Positions 1 to 16,350 are shown, counted from the first letter of the stretch. The stretch: 64,000 bases of DNA from Tubulanus polymorphus (GCF_964204645.1 NC_134025.1:1245001-1309000), one strand, 5' to 3'. A program made the numbers and translations. Notes: a model not told the origin generated them from the letters alone.

Positions 1-679
1 TCAACTACACGATTTGATTTTACACGTGAATTCTACCCGCGTTTATTTACCACGAAATAATTTCTACATTTTTTTCCTAAAATCATCATTACACGATTAA
101 CAGAACGAATGACTTATACTTAATGTCACCGCTATTGGCAAAATGTTTTTATTGGAATAACAATAATTTCATCTGAATACGTAGTTACGTATAGTATTTT
201 GTCAGAGGCAAAATCCGTGTATGCCGCAATGTAATTCAATATAGGCGAGGGAAAACTAAGACTATTTGATGCGGTTTTAGCCCGTAACATTAAGTGTCAC
301 AGTCAGTAGTACTACTTTAACAGTAAGAAATTGAATAAGACTTAACCCACATATATATAAACTGTCAAATACAGTAGTATCCGCTGGTGGTCATAGAGAC
401 TTTTACTATCGTGCGTCATATCTTCGGAATAAGTTACACTACCATTTACATTTTAGTCCACCCGTAGACGCATATCTTTGTCACAGCTTATTCTCAAATA
501 CTGCCTCTTTTTTGTCCATTTGTTATTTTACATTATCATTGCAATTGTAAATCAAAGAACATATTATGGAATTATGGTAATACAAAAATTATTAGCATTA
601 TCATTATTGTTACCAAATGTTGTCTTTCATCATAAACAAGTTATGTTCGAGCAGTAAACGTGTGTTGGGTTTTTCATTT
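1..679. other. No gene seen
   Basis: AT-rich non-coding sequence. I see no frame with coding character, no tRNA and no clear repeat. Confidence 0.5.
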
Positions 680-863
680 TTTTCCACTGTGGCTTACAAT
701 GGATAATTTCAATTTTCCACTGTGGCTTACAATGGATAATTTCAATTTTCCACTGTGGCTTACAATGGATAATTTCAATTTTCCACTGTGGCTTACAATG
801 GATAATTTCAATTTTCCACTGTGGCTTACAATGGATAATTTCAATTTTCCACTGTGGCTTACA
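680..863. repeat. 33-bp minisatellite, about 5.5 copies
   Basis: Near-perfect head-to-tail units of 33 bp, each containing CCACTGTGGCTTACAATGG. Because 33 is a multiple of three and the unit has no stop in one frame on either strand, both strands carry spurious repetitive ORFs. Those are a product of the repeat length, not genes. Confidence 0.95.
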
Positions 864-3800
864 ATAAAAAAAAATGTGTTTCATTGTTTCATAAATAATC
901 AATAGTTTAAAGTTTTAGAGTTTCTATTTGTTCGTATATTTGTATCCCGTGAATCGTAAACTGTGATGAAGTCAATAATAAACATACAATTCTTTTCATC
1001 GTTACATCAACTGTTGCTTTACATAATCAAGAATTATTGCCGTAAAATCCAGCGGGAGTTTGGACTAAATGGAACCAACGAGTCGTATAACTGCCCAAAA
1101 AATATTCAACTTCTATCAATAAAGCCCGGTTTACTGCATAATCAACTACTTACTTCGAAGATTGATCACATACGACTCTAGTATTTCTATACTGAGCACC
1201 ATAAAAGAACCACTGCCTGAAAACTTAGCGACGCGTGAAAAAAAACGCATTGAGATCGATCTCTATCGCTGGCCGTAGCAGTTTTTAACGCGATTCGATG
1301 TGGCGTGATTTTTGTTTCCGTTATTTTTCGTTGGCGATAACATTCTGACAGAATGTGACAGACTGTCGCCGGCTGAGCGTTATCTCCTACAACCTAGTCG
1401 TGAAAATGGCAGCTTCATTCGTGGTGAATGGACAACTGACAGCGGATAAACTGATCTTTAAAAAGTAACGACGTTCCTTACAGTCAGTTCTCGCTGTGGT
1501 TGAGATCACACACAGTGCGCTGTCACATGCAGAAGCACGCAGTCTAAAAACCAGTTACTTTCATATCTGGATGTAGTCAATTAGCAGCCAACAGAAATTA
1601 ACCCCAATCAGCAGCCGCTTATCGGCTCAGACTGAAGATTGTTTAACACGAACTAGAACAGAAATTTTAGAACCCTTCAATTGAAACAGAAATGACGCTC
1701 GTCAATTTGACCGCCGATCACACAACTAACTATATCGGTACTTCGATTTCCGATTTCGAAATCAAACCCGGTGTTTCATTGGCGGCAGCTATGATAGTTT
1801 TGCTACTGGTAGGTCTGACTGCTGACGGGTTCGTATAAAGGACACAAGACGAATCAAATCAATCACATGAATAACAGGGAGGGTCATCCCTATTTCAAAA
1901 TTTAAAAAATCAGACCAAACTGAGCCTGCTCTCAAATCTTGGCTCCCAGGGATCATCAGGCTAATGTCTACATTATCAAACCGTTAAGATTTATTTATCA
2001 AGGTGTTCCGTAAATGTATACATCAACTTACTGATAGATTTTCAATCAGGGGTCAGTTTTGTAGGTAATACTGCATGGTTTTGAAATTGCAATTATGGTT
2101 ACCAAACATTAACGGAGGTATATATTGGTAAACATGCGAACTATCGCATATATGATTGTATGATTGTATCGAGCTATGAAGACAATACATCCTGTTCTTA
2201 CGGAAATTTGATATGTTTTTAACTGATGGTTATTGAACGTTCAAATATTGGCTGGGTTGAAGTATTCTATAACCTGCCTCGATCTGTGTCCTTGACAATC
2301 AGGCCAGAATTAGAACCGTAAATCTAATGGATATTGAACCAGGTGCGTTGAAACTGTCAGAAATTTAATTTCCAAAACGCCCTGCTATGGCTGTTATTAG
2401 AGGCAGTGAGTTAGAAAACGATGAGGTAGATGAGAAGGAGGATAGTGAAGAGAAAGGGAGGGAGAACGATAGAAGGAAAGGTTGGAGAGAGGGTGATAGG
2501 GTAGAAAGGCTAGGGAGAATGGGAGAGAGGGGAGGGACAGAGAGAAGAGGTGAGAGAGAGGGAGAAGGGAGATGGAGAGAGCGGGGAGAGAGCAGGGGGG
2601 GGGAGAAGAGATGCCGAACTGCTTGAATTAGTGATTATTATACTTCGGTTAATAAACAGTCGTGATAGAACTAATAGATTGTGACAAGAGAGAAGGAGAG
2701 GTCATTCTAAATTAGCACGGAACATTACCAAGATTATTCTAATTGACTGATTCCCTGGTGATTCCTGTGATGAAAATTACTCGGGTAACTCGTGGGGCAC
2801 CTGTGCCGCTAACCGCCATGACGTCCATCGTTAAATCCTTCTTGTTACGTATATTACACGTAACGGCCAGCAATTTACACGCTGTTCGTAAATATAACTG
2901 AGGATGGTTGGTGAAAAATAGCTGTAGGTGTGGGGGAGAGATGGCCTAATTATCAACAGTGTATTCAAATATAAAATCGAGCAGTGTTCAGTAGTTTTAT
3001 CACTAAAATGAGAGGACAATTCTTCAATATCATCTACAGAGAAATCGTGATGTAGAAATTCATCCCTAAGTTGGTATTTTGTAAGTTTTCTCAATGGTTA
3101 GAAATAAGCTATTGCTTTTCCCCCGGATACTCTGCGTAAAGAATATGGTGATTTTTTTAGTTTCAGACGGATATAGAAAATCCATAATTATGTATTTATT
3201 CATTTCGATTTCAACCAATCAAACTCACGATTTCGAAAGAAGTAACCCGGATACGTGTATACAATCATAGATAAATCAATATTCAAGAAAAATAAAATAC
3301 GTTGTTGGTGGCCGAATATTGTCTATGTTTCTCCGGTATATTTGATGCGAGGAGTGGGCTGTTTGAGTATCGACTATCTGCTTCTGTCTCAATTTCCTGT
3401 CATTCTGTATTTCCGGCTTAAAACTCCGTTTATGACGGCCATTATTGACTCCATTCTATCCGGATCTGACGTCACTATCGTGCACGCGGAGTCCGGTGAA
3501 ACTTCTACCGTTAGCAAGACTTAATTATAGTATTTCAGTATATGACAAGAGTGGTGTCCGTCCACACGTCTCATGTTCGTTTACATCTACAACAAACTTA
3601 AAGTTTCCCGACAAAATAACAATAGATCCGGAATAGATGTTCAAAGAGGGCAAGCCGCCAGTTCCAGACCTGAGAATAATTCTTGCTGAACTTTCAGACC
3701 AAACCATACGATCTATCTACGGTTACATGAACCAGGGGTGGATTCAGCCTAACTCGTGCAAGCTCAATCCCCTTATCTCGGATGTGCGGAAAATCAAACT

Positions 3801-4965
3801 TGAGATCTCCACAAATGTTTAGGTTGCATCTGGAGGTGGTAAAATTGCAGTATTTTCTGGGGTGTGCTGCGACACTAATCGACTGAGCAGTAATTGTGAA
3901 CCGAGGCTAAATCCGTCGCTCTGTGAACTGAATTTAAGATGTTTAGGTTACGAAACGCGACGCAACGTGGTTTGGTTTTATACCACTGATAAATAGATTA
4001 TCGTGAAATGTCGTCAGAGTTCGTGAAATGAAAATTGAGACAGAATTCCGGAGAGGTTTTAAGTTTGTTCAGTCGCCAGCGGCTGTGTATCTCGGAGAGA
4101 TTGGGAGATGAAGTGGCAAGAGGATTATTAGTTCTTGCTTATAATAATCGATCAAAATTACGTAGGATTTTAATTAAACACGAGTCCCAAAGAGTCGAGT
4201 AGGAGATGACCATAGCTTGCCAGGGGTCATTTCTTAGCGTACACTTTACTGCCAATAGTGTAATCACAACGTAATCCTCACTTTCTCAATAAATAAAGCC
4301 AATATTCCGTAGCTTTTTCGCGTCGAAAATAATCTGACGGCTTTTTTGTAAACGTCGCATGAGAGAATGCTAGCCTTTAGATTATAGTCGCCATCAATAA
4401 GTGGTTTATTGATCACTGGAAAATACAAGTAATGAGGAATAAACAGTGGAAGAGTACGCGGATCTGAACTAGACTTGGTTGGATTCGTGGTGCGATAATT
4501 TCCCCTCGTCTTCTTATTAGCTGCTGGTTTATATCGAATCTCATAACGTCCATTGCTAGACAATACATCAATAGAATACGCGTAAAGGTTTCGGAGATGG
4601 ACCCGCCGAGATGCTGAATCTGTTTACCAAGATTTAGTATTGGATGTAAATTGACCGATATGAAGTCCTTTAGCCACTAGAATATTCGCTCAGATCACCT
4701 GCTACCCTATGACGTAATGCCAATAAATACTTTGTATCGCATGAAGGCTTTATTTACGAGCATGCAATCAAACAGTTTCTATCGTCAAGTCTCAAATCCT
4801 CCTACACGAAGTTCATACGTTACGACAGAATCAACTCGCATATAAAATCCGATTTAAATTCGGAAGATCGTTTCGAAATAATGGACGTAGAAAGGCAATA
4901 AAGAATACGCACAAAAATACAGCTAGAGGAATGTGTACATTATATATATTACATCATTTATGCGA
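864..4965. other. Gene-poor region, no supported gene
   Basis: No complete gene could be built. Three weak items are present. An ATG at 1406 in a fair context opens 20 codons and runs into a possible donor at 1465. A + strand frame at 3445-3822 is interrupted by one TAG at 3634. A - strand stretch around 4263-4680 is open in two frames. None has a recognisable domain or a partner exon, so they are recorded here and not called as genes. Confidence 0.5.
2418..2616. repeat. Purine-rich (GA) low-complexity tract
   Basis: About 200 bp almost entirely of A and G on the + strand, built from irregular GAGAGG and GGGAGA words. It translates to a Glu/Arg/Gly string, which is typical of purine tracts and not evidence of a protein. 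Confidence 0.8.
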
Positions 4966-5372
4966 CAGGGAGCGCGGCGGGATGCGCGGCAGGGTACGCG
5001 GCAGGGTGCGCGGCAGGGTGCGCGGCAGGGTATGCGTGGCAGGGTGTGCGGCAGGGTGCGCGGCAGGGAACGCGGCAGGGTGCGCGGCAGGGTGCGCGGC
5101 AGGGTGCGGGTGTGCGGCAGGATGCGCGGCAGGGTGCGCGGCAGGGTATGCGGCAGGGTGCGCGGCGGGATGCGCGGCAGGGTACGCGGCGGGATGCGCG
5201 GCAGGGTACGCGGCAGGGTGCGCGGCAGGGTATGCGGCAGGGTGCGGGTGTGCGGCAGGATGCGCGGCAGGGTGCGCGGCAGGGTGCGCGACAGGGTGCG
5301 CGGCAGGGTGCGCGGCAGGGTATGCGGCAGGGTGCGCGGCAGGGTATGCGGCAGGGTGCGCGGCAGGGGTGC
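4966..5372. repeat. GC-rich 12-bp minisatellite, about 34 units
   Basis: Tandem units of 12 bp of the form GCGGCAGGGTGC with A/T variants, and two longer variant units near 5106 and 5243. It is strikingly GC-rich against AT-rich surroundings. The 12-bp period keeps frames open on both strands (Ala-Ala-Gly-Cys, Arg-Gly-Arg-Val or Pro-Ala-Ala-His strings), so no coding role is inferred. Confidence 0.95.
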
Positions 5373-6472
5373 GGTTGTGTGAGAGATAATTCATCATATG
5401 GAAATTTGTGAGAAACGAATTAATAAAACAGCACAGAAACTCATTAATCATCTTATATATTTCAACCATAAAACTCTTCGATCATTTTATATCTCTGAGA
5501 AAATGTTTCGCTTGACGACAAACGCGCCTCATACTACCGAAATAGCGTAGAAACACTGAACTGCAAACTGCCTGGAGATCTATAGAACATATCATCTGAC
5601 GTTACAGTTACTGTACGTCAAAATGACCGTAAAATCTTTTTTCAATTCATTTATGACACGCAGTTGCGTCACGTGACCAAATGTAGATGAGAAGAAAGAC
5701 GTGTAACTGATTTGAAATATACAGTTTTGAAATTTCATTCCTCACATATTCAAAATTGTATATTTCAATGAATAATTCGTACAAGAATAAAAAAAGAATT
5801 AATTTCTGATTGACCAGTCTGCTGTACATGTGCGTTTTATAAAAAGATAATAATTACATTGTATAATGAAACCGCCGTTAGATATTGCTGGTATATTGAT
5901 GGGTGTGGCTCCTCATCCACCCGGGAAAACTACACTATCACAAAAACGCTAGCTTCACATTTTACAGATAATCATGAAATCAAACTGACATGAATTCCCA
6001 ATGGAAATAACCTCGTCTGATTACATCGCTGATTTTCGTGTAATTATCAATTGTAAATTCAGTCCAGGGAGAGTCTTTTTTATTCCATATTTGAATTGAT
6101 AGTTTTCGGATTTCTGAGACGTGAATTCAAATTTCAAGTGGCAGTTGAAGAATAAAAAGTGATTGGCCTACTTTTGGAGCATTCCGATATTTGAGTTCAG
6201 ATGCAAATGGCGACATGGAAGATTTTTAAATCATGCTCTGGACGAGGCAGATTGTAAGGTGTTAAGCGCTGTGTGGGGGATAAACACTTGACCACGCTGA
6301 AGGGGATTTCTTCCTAACGTTGTACATGCGTCATTACCTAATATGATGACGTACACACCCCCTACCCCTGCGCCAAGTGAGATTTTTGCTATAATTTCAT
6401 GTGGCGTAGACTCATCACGTTTAGTTTCCACAAATTTAGTAAATAGTTGATTACAAATAATTGAAGTAATTC
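5373..6472. other. No gene seen
   Basis: Ordinary AT-rich sequence between two satellites. The short open frames show no domain, no splice context and no codon bias. Confidence 0.5.
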
Positions 6473-6640
6473 AAGTGAGTGGTTTTATCACTAGTGAGTC
6501 CAGTGAGTGGTTATATCACCAGTGAGTCCAGTGAGTGGTTATATCACCAGTGAGTCCAGTGAGACCAGTGAGTGGTTATATCACCAGTGAGTCCAGTGAG
6601 ACCAGTGAGTGGTTATATCACCAGTGAGTCCAAGTGAGTG
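6473..6640. repeat. Minisatellite with about 28- and 37-bp units
   Basis: Five units share the words CCAGTGAGT and GGTTATATCACC. The unit length alternates because a short AGTGAGACC module is duplicated in the later copies, so the array has a higher-order structure. Confidence 0.85.
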
Positions 6641-6904
6641 AGGTTATGGTTTAGCTTTGCTTTCCTTCTTGCACTCCATTCAGCAAAAAACCACCAAAAT
6701 AGAGAATATCCTCGATCTATTCCCCATTCCTTAATGGTTGACGTTACTTTAGTTATAATCTGATCTATTCTCAGACGAATGGCACAAAGAACCGACCGTA
6801 GTACATCGTATTACATGCACTACAGTTTGAATCTAAACCCGCAAAACCAGTGATGAAAATAATGACACACTTCTCCGAAAACTTCAAGGAAATTGTAAAC
6901 AGAT

Positions 6905-6985
6905 AGTGTGTGTATAAATCTATCGGTTTCCCGATGTGAAGCTCTCGCCTTCATATAGCTTCATCAGGGATCGCTAGAAAATCTC
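6905..6985 (-). repeat. Hairpin fragment of a dispersed retroelement-type tail
   Basis: Read on the - strand, the segment contains CCCTGATGAAGC, then a small hairpin with arms GAAGGC/GCTTC, then GGGAAACC. The CTGATGA to GAAAC arrangement is common at the ends of Penelope-like and LINE elements and resembles the hammerhead ribozyme core. The stem-II pairing is imperfect here, so this is probably a remnant. Confidence 0.35.
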
Positions 6986-7425
6986 ATTTACGAAAGGAAA
7001 TTGCCTTTGCTTTGGTAATCTATGAAAGTTTGATAATTTTAGACAAAAGAGCTGGAGCGCGCAGTTGATTATTATGATCTAAATTCGATGTTGTCTGAAA
7101 TGAACTTCCTGCGGCTATTTCTCATTAGGAGTATTAATACATCGTGAAAACTGTCCCTTTATTTCATCAGATCTACACTCTTGTAATGACGTATTATAAA
7201 AATCGAAAAAACAAGAAATCGCATGGGGTACCGCAGCTTCTGTCAGTGGCAATCGATGATTCTACCTGTGGCGAGTGAGGATCCACCAGGAGCGCTAGTA
7301 GTTACTCGATCTTCGCTTCAGATCGAACCGATGCCGAATCCCATTCAAAGCATTACATATCACGTCTTCGATTGTTCCACCTGTGACAGACAAGGATTGG
7401 ACGTTATACAATACGTTATTCTTTA

Positions 7426-11376
<3,951 letters not shown>

Positions 11377-11952
11377 TCTGGACCCAGTTGAACAAGTTCA
11401 TTTTGAATTAGTTAAAATGAGTTCATTTTGAATTCAAATTAGTCCATTTTCATTGAGTTAAAATAAGTTCATTTTCGATGAGTTATAATAAGTTCATTTT
11501 CAATGAGTTAAAATAAAGTCATTTTCAATGAGTTCAAATTAGTCCATTTTCAATGAGTTAAGATAAGTTCATTTTCAATGAGTTAAAAATAAGTTCATTT
11601 TCAATGAGTTAAAATAAGTTCATTTTCAATGAGTTGAAATAAAGTCATTTTCAATGAGTTCAAATTAGTCCATTTTCAATGAGTTAAGATAAGTTCATTT
11701 TCAATGAGTTAAAAATAAGTTCATTTTCAATGAGTTATAATAAGTTCATTTTCAATGAGTTAAAATAAAGTCATTTTCAATGAGTTCAAATTAGTCCATT
11801 TTCAATGAGTTCAAATTAGTTCATTTTCAATGAGTTGAAATAAAGTCATTTTCAATTAGTTCAAATTAGTTCATTTTCAATGAGTTAAGATAAGTTCATT
11901 TTCAAACCCCGAGTGAAATTTTAACTCACACAGTGTAACCGGATCCTGTATT
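11377..11952. mobile_element. Inverted-repeat element with core expanded into a ~25-bp satellite
   Basis: The left edge (CTGGACCCAGTT, 11,377) and right edge (CACAGTGTAACCGGATCCTG, ending about 11,952) match the termini of the small inverted-repeat element found complete at 37,234-37,346. Between them, the element core (GAGTTAAAATAAGTTCATTT and following bases) is repeated about 20 times with small variations. I read this as one transposon copy whose middle became a minisatellite. The element carries no ORF and is non-autonomous. Confidence 0.8.
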
Positions 11953-13431
11953 TTAACGATTTTCATCATCACCGTTATCTTTATCATTATTCAACTACAT
12001 TGTGTAAAAGTGTTTCTATGGAGTATAAGGATTGTGTACAAGGTTAGAATCTAGAATTTAAAAATATAATAGAAATCAATTCGATCAATCTTGTATTTCA
12101 TTGATTTGTCTATTGAAATTCGTAAACACGCGCCTAAAATCAGTCATATCGGGTTCAAATCCTTCAAACGTTCTCCGAATTTCTCAATTTTACAGACCGC
12201 TGAATTTTGCGCGCTAGATATTGATTGAAATTCAAACAACCGTTATAAATAATGAATGAACGGGTTGTGTCGACGAGTTTGCGCACTTGCATGCAAATGA
12301 CTGACAATTGATGATTAAAATCAAGCTAATCAATTATTCACTTTATAACTATGTTAAACTACAAAACTGTGAAATTAAAATCATATTTTTCCGTCGTTTC
12401 TTGGTGAGGACATCTTTTTAAGTAGAACCGATACGACCAGGTAAATAACGTACGTTGAAATTCAGCATTCCTAGTTCCCCAGTTCAGAACCCAATTCCAC
12501 AGTTCTGAACAGTTTCAACTCCATTCAAACTTGCAACCGAGAACTCTAGAGCTGGGTCCAAAAGAAGGTGTAATACCATTCAAGTTGTGAGTCCATTTTG
12601 ACTGTGAGGTATTTTACTGACAACTATCTAAACGTTCTCAAGCTATTGATGGAATGTTCAACGTTCTTCAAATGCAACATGTGTGTATCGTTATTAAGGT
12701 AGACTAAATAAAACCTTAAGGGGAGAGAGTTTGGTCCAACATTCACCCGGACCGCGAATTCGAAGAATCAAATTGAATATTCGAATGTGAATGGATAAAT
12801 GAACCGATTGTTTAAATTGATTTGATCATCGACGAGAAACTGAACATTGAAGCACAGAGCAAATACTAACAACTACTGTTCATTAGACGGCATTCTATTG
12901 ACACGAACGAGGAGGTTACAAATTCATCGGAGACTTCCCTCCTCTTCTCTTCTTCTTTCTCTCCCCTAGACTAGACACTCACAGCCAGCTGACTCTTTCC
13001 CTCTCTTTCCCTCTAACTACATATGACATATGGACTCAATTATCAAAAAGTTTTAAGTTAGTTTTTAAAGTGCTATTTTGGCTACGTTAAGTCTACGTTA
13101 ATTCTTTTGATGTAACCTGAAAATGTGAACAGAATCTCATCGCGATCAAGTCGTTGAAATAGAAATACGTATGAATTTTGTGAGAGAACATTAAATGACT
13201 ATTCCTCAATATAATAACAGCTCACTTCAACTCGGATGATTAATTCTATTCTCATTTAATTCAATCTAAATATGCTGTTTTTTTCTGTGGTGATTGAGTG
13301 TTTTTTCTGTGTATGTTATGAACGTATTTCGTGTTGCTGTTAATTCCCGATGGAAATTAATAATTTCATATCGTTCTAGACGTCAATTTGAAGTATATCA
13401 GATGATTCGGTGATTTTTCATTAATTTCAAT

Positions 13432-13433
<2 letters not shown>
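11953..13433. other. No gene seen
   Basis: AT-rich non-coding DNA. A degenerate copy of the CTGGACCCAGTTCCACAG element lies at about 12,471-12,560. A pyrimidine-rich patch is at 12,940-13,020. Confidence 0.5.

Positions 13434-13467
<34 letters not shown>
13434..13467. repeat. (CA)n microsatellite
   Basis: About 17 uninterrupted CA dinucleotides. Confidence 0.95.
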
Positions 13468-13472
<5 letters not shown>

Positions 13473-14117
13473 CAGAGAACGGCGAAAGACAGCTCGGGTC
13501 TGAGAGGAATTTTCTCATAATCAGATTTTCTTCAACTAACAAGGCCCGACAAGACGTGCGCAAGATGACGCTAACTTTTAAGGTTTGATAATTCAGCGAT
13601 GTTAATTCCTCGGGGTCCAATTTTTGCGCCAGCTCACTACTCGTATAGGATACCCACCATAAACGGAGGTTATCTACTTCGCTCCAGAGATTTCCTATCG
13701 TTACGTCTAGACCGAGAAATTGCGAGAAGAAAATGTTTTCACGAGGGATTCGTGTTTTGATGTTCAGTGTTATATTCATTTTGACCTATTCACTCTTGAC
13801 GATTTCCCGTTCCCCTGTTGATACGAACTATTCACCCAGTCTTCGTTCTAGAATTGCACACCAGTGAATACTTATACGTTTTTCTTCAAACGAAAGAGAA
13901 AAAAAATAACAATTTTTATCATAGATCATTAGAATCTGAGCAGAGACTTGAAATGATACGTCAGTGCTTGAACTGTTAAAGTCTATGATCAGTGTAAGCG
14001 CCATCTCCATTCCTAGCTTTCATAGCCCTTTCCCCTAAAGACCCTACCAATCTACGTACATCCCGTCACCCCTTGTCCTTGCACTAACAATCTACGCACT
14101 TTGACCCATAACATCCG

Positions 14118-14394
14118 TCACCCCTTCCCCTCGCCCTATCAATCTACACCAGTCACCCCTTCCCCTCGCCCTATCAATCTACACCCGTCACCCGTTCCCC
14201 TCGCCCTATCAATCTACACCCGTCACCCGTTCCCCTCGCCCTATCAATCTACACCCGTCACCCCTTCCTCTCGCCCTATCAATCTACACCCGTCACCCCT
14301 TCCCCTCGCCCTATCAATCTACACCCGTCACCCCTTCCCCTCGCCCTATCAATCTACACCCGTCACCCCTTTCCCCTCGCCCTATCAATCTAGC
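14118..14394. repeat. 35-bp minisatellite, about 8 copies
   Basis: Units of exactly 35 bp containing CCCCTCGCCCTATCAATCTA, with one-base variants. Spacing was checked between successive units at 14,141, 14,176 and 14,211. Because 35 is not a multiple of three, the unit is read in all three frames in turn, and it still has no stop in this direction. Confidence 0.95.
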
Positions 14395-15281
14395 CACCAC
14401 ATAATCTAATTGTCAACTGCATCTGTTCAACAAATAGGATAAGAAGCTCATCAATTTAGCTATTTCTCCAGTAACCCTGACTAGTGATTGTATTACTATT
14501 ACAATAGAAGTCCTTGATATCAGCTACAACTATATAGAACGGGTACGCATAGAGATATCGACTGAGGATTGACCCCCCATACTGATCTGATTCGTAATTT
14601 TTATCAATTCTATCTTGATATTATTATCATCATTATGTATAAAACGTGGTATAATATAGTGTCACATTGGGAATGTTGAGTCGACGCTGTTTCCTCATTA
14701 AGCGCCGTTCGTTTATTCTATTGTTGCACGGGGGACAAACCATTAGTGGATGAATTGACTTGATCCATCTAACGTATATAACACAAGGGATCATCAAACA
14801 ATGATATTATCATATAATATGTGCAATCACAGGCGGTTTTAATATGCTACGTTGTTGATACAGTCTATCTACGACTCGGGCTGATGAATTAGTGAAATTA
14901 CTCATCAAACTCTCTCTGCTCTCATCTCCACGATGTCCCTAAAACTAACGCGCCTATAACGACAGACCAGGTCTAGCTGCCTGTAACACCCACGCGGTAT
15001 GATTTGATCTCATGGTTCAGTTCACCAGAAACATATAGCAGTCTTCTTTCCCATGAGACGATTCCTAATCAAACTAACTTACATATCCACCCGTCCTTTA
15101 CAAATTAATGAAGACATCGCAGCTCTGTGGGATGGTATTAGTACTCTACAGTGTAGATCTCAGGTTTGTTGCCTATAGACACCAAAACCATGACGACGGG
15201 AACTAGGCGCCAGAACTTAGTTAGTTGAAATCAATTTCTAGTAGTTGTTGTCTATGAGGTATATAAATTTATATTATATTT
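14395..15281. other. No gene seen
   Basis: No coding signal recognised. An upstream exon of the small gene at 15,464 should exist somewhere before this point, but I could not identify it. Confidence 0.45.
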
Positions 15282-15446
15282 AAAAAGCCCACAATATTAA
15301 CGAGTTCGATAGCTAGCTTCTATCCATGTTCAGAGATGTATTTGAAATTCATCTTAAATACTGATGAAGATGGATAGAAGTAATCAGCCCGCAACGTCAG
15401 TGAAACAGATTTTTTAGTTCATGTTCGTTGATATTGTGGCTTTTTT
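15282..15446. mobile_element. Fold-back element with ~22-bp terminal inverted repeats
   Basis: The left end (AAAAAGCCCACAATATTAAC) and right end (GTTGATATTGTGGCTTTTTT) are inverted copies with two mismatches. A second inverted pair (CTTCTATCCAT and ATGGATAGAAG) nests inside, and CTGATGAAGATGG resembles retroelement tails. It ends 17 bp before the splice acceptor of the next gene, so its T-run forms part of that acceptor's polypyrimidine tract. Confidence 0.6.
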
Positions 15447-15463
15447 CTTTTTAACTTATCTAG

Positions 15464-16103
15464 TTATCAGGGAAAGCAAAGCGAAATGAATGACCCTAAG
15501 TGTTGTATAAGGTCAGAAGATACAATGCTGGAGGAACACGAGCACGGTTCGATATCGGGTCCACCAGCAGAAGTTGGAAGGATTAACTCGGGTTCCCGAC
15601 TGAGTTTGGAGAAGATGAAAGCAATTCAGTCAGCCTCCGATATGAGAATAGAAAAACTACGAAAACAAATAGTAAATCTTGCAATATCCGCGAGTGAAAA
15701 GGTGAGGAATGATTGATGCTATTTGAACTTCGGATATCATTTGTTATAGAAACGTTTACGTATAAATGATGCGGGCTTCAAAATCTCAAATTGATTTTCG
15801 GGGCGTTGTGAAATCAACCAGTCGATTCATGTTCTGGTTATGGGTCCTGTAGAATTGTTTTCCTGTCCTAAAAACGTTTTCAGGGGTCGCCGAAATATCT
15901 CTTGTTGAAAACACATTTTATTTTTATATCAATTTGAGATCATATACGCAGTCCCGATCTGATACGGGTTTATTGTTTTCAATCAGGAGATGAAGTTGAA
16001 AGCTACAGATGAAGTTTGGAGTCGAATCACCCGCGAAATGAACGAAATACAAGAAATGACGTCACTCGAACCCACGCTACCGTTCGAATCAATCCGCTTG
16101 TGA
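15464..16103 (+). CDS. Small charged, probably helical protein, two coding exons (110 aa from the first ATG)
   Basis: I do not recognise this protein. Exon A (15,464-15,701) follows a strong acceptor (T-rich run, then TATCTAG). The first ATG is at 15,486 and the donor is AAG|GTGAGG. Exon B (15,987-16,103) starts in phase 0 after AATCAG and ends at TGA. The product is 110 aa: a polar N-terminus (about 1-40) followed by a long Lys/Glu-rich segment (about 41-100) that looks like a coiled coil and contains SLEKMKAIQSASDMRIEKLR. AATAAA at 16,224-16,229 supports the 3' end. Exon A is open upstream of the ATG back to the acceptor, so the protein may continue from an exon I could not find. The gene converges on CEP162. 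Confidence 0.65.
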
Positions 16104-16223
16104 CGTCACAACGCGTCATATTAGACGCCAACTGCGGCGTTTCACTTCAGTTCAGCGACGACCTCGACAGCCAGCATGACGCGCTGTGACGTCACGGACC
16201 AGACGGCAGTATGTTCATTTAGA

Positions 16224-16229
16224 AATAAA
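16224..16229 (+). promoter_or_regulatory. Poly(A) signal AATAAA
   Basis: Canonical hexamer 121 bp after the stop of the small + strand gene. Confidence 0.55.
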
Positions 16230-16350
16230 GCCGTGTCGTATAATCTATTTGATCCAGTCATCTTTTAAATATTTCTTTCCTCGCAATGAAGTCTGAATAG
16301 TAGTGAACAACCAGAAATAACACACGGAATAGAAATAGAATATAAATACA

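Noticed and set aside
4264-4680. Two overlapping - strand frames of about 90-100 codons
   Set aside because: Readable but without ATG, family similarity or exon structure. Probably chance.
4931-5469. Overlapping ORFs of 120-170 codons on both strands
   Set aside because: They are translations of the 12-bp satellite. The period is a multiple of three and the unit lacks stops.
13366-13779. 137-codon frame on the - strand
   Set aside because: It runs through the CA microsatellite (poly Cys-Val), has no recognisable domain, and no supporting splice or poly(A) signals.
14118-14394. CRISPR-like regular repeats here and at the other satellites
   Set aside because: The units are contiguous with no unique spacers, and the genome is an intron-bearing animal genome.
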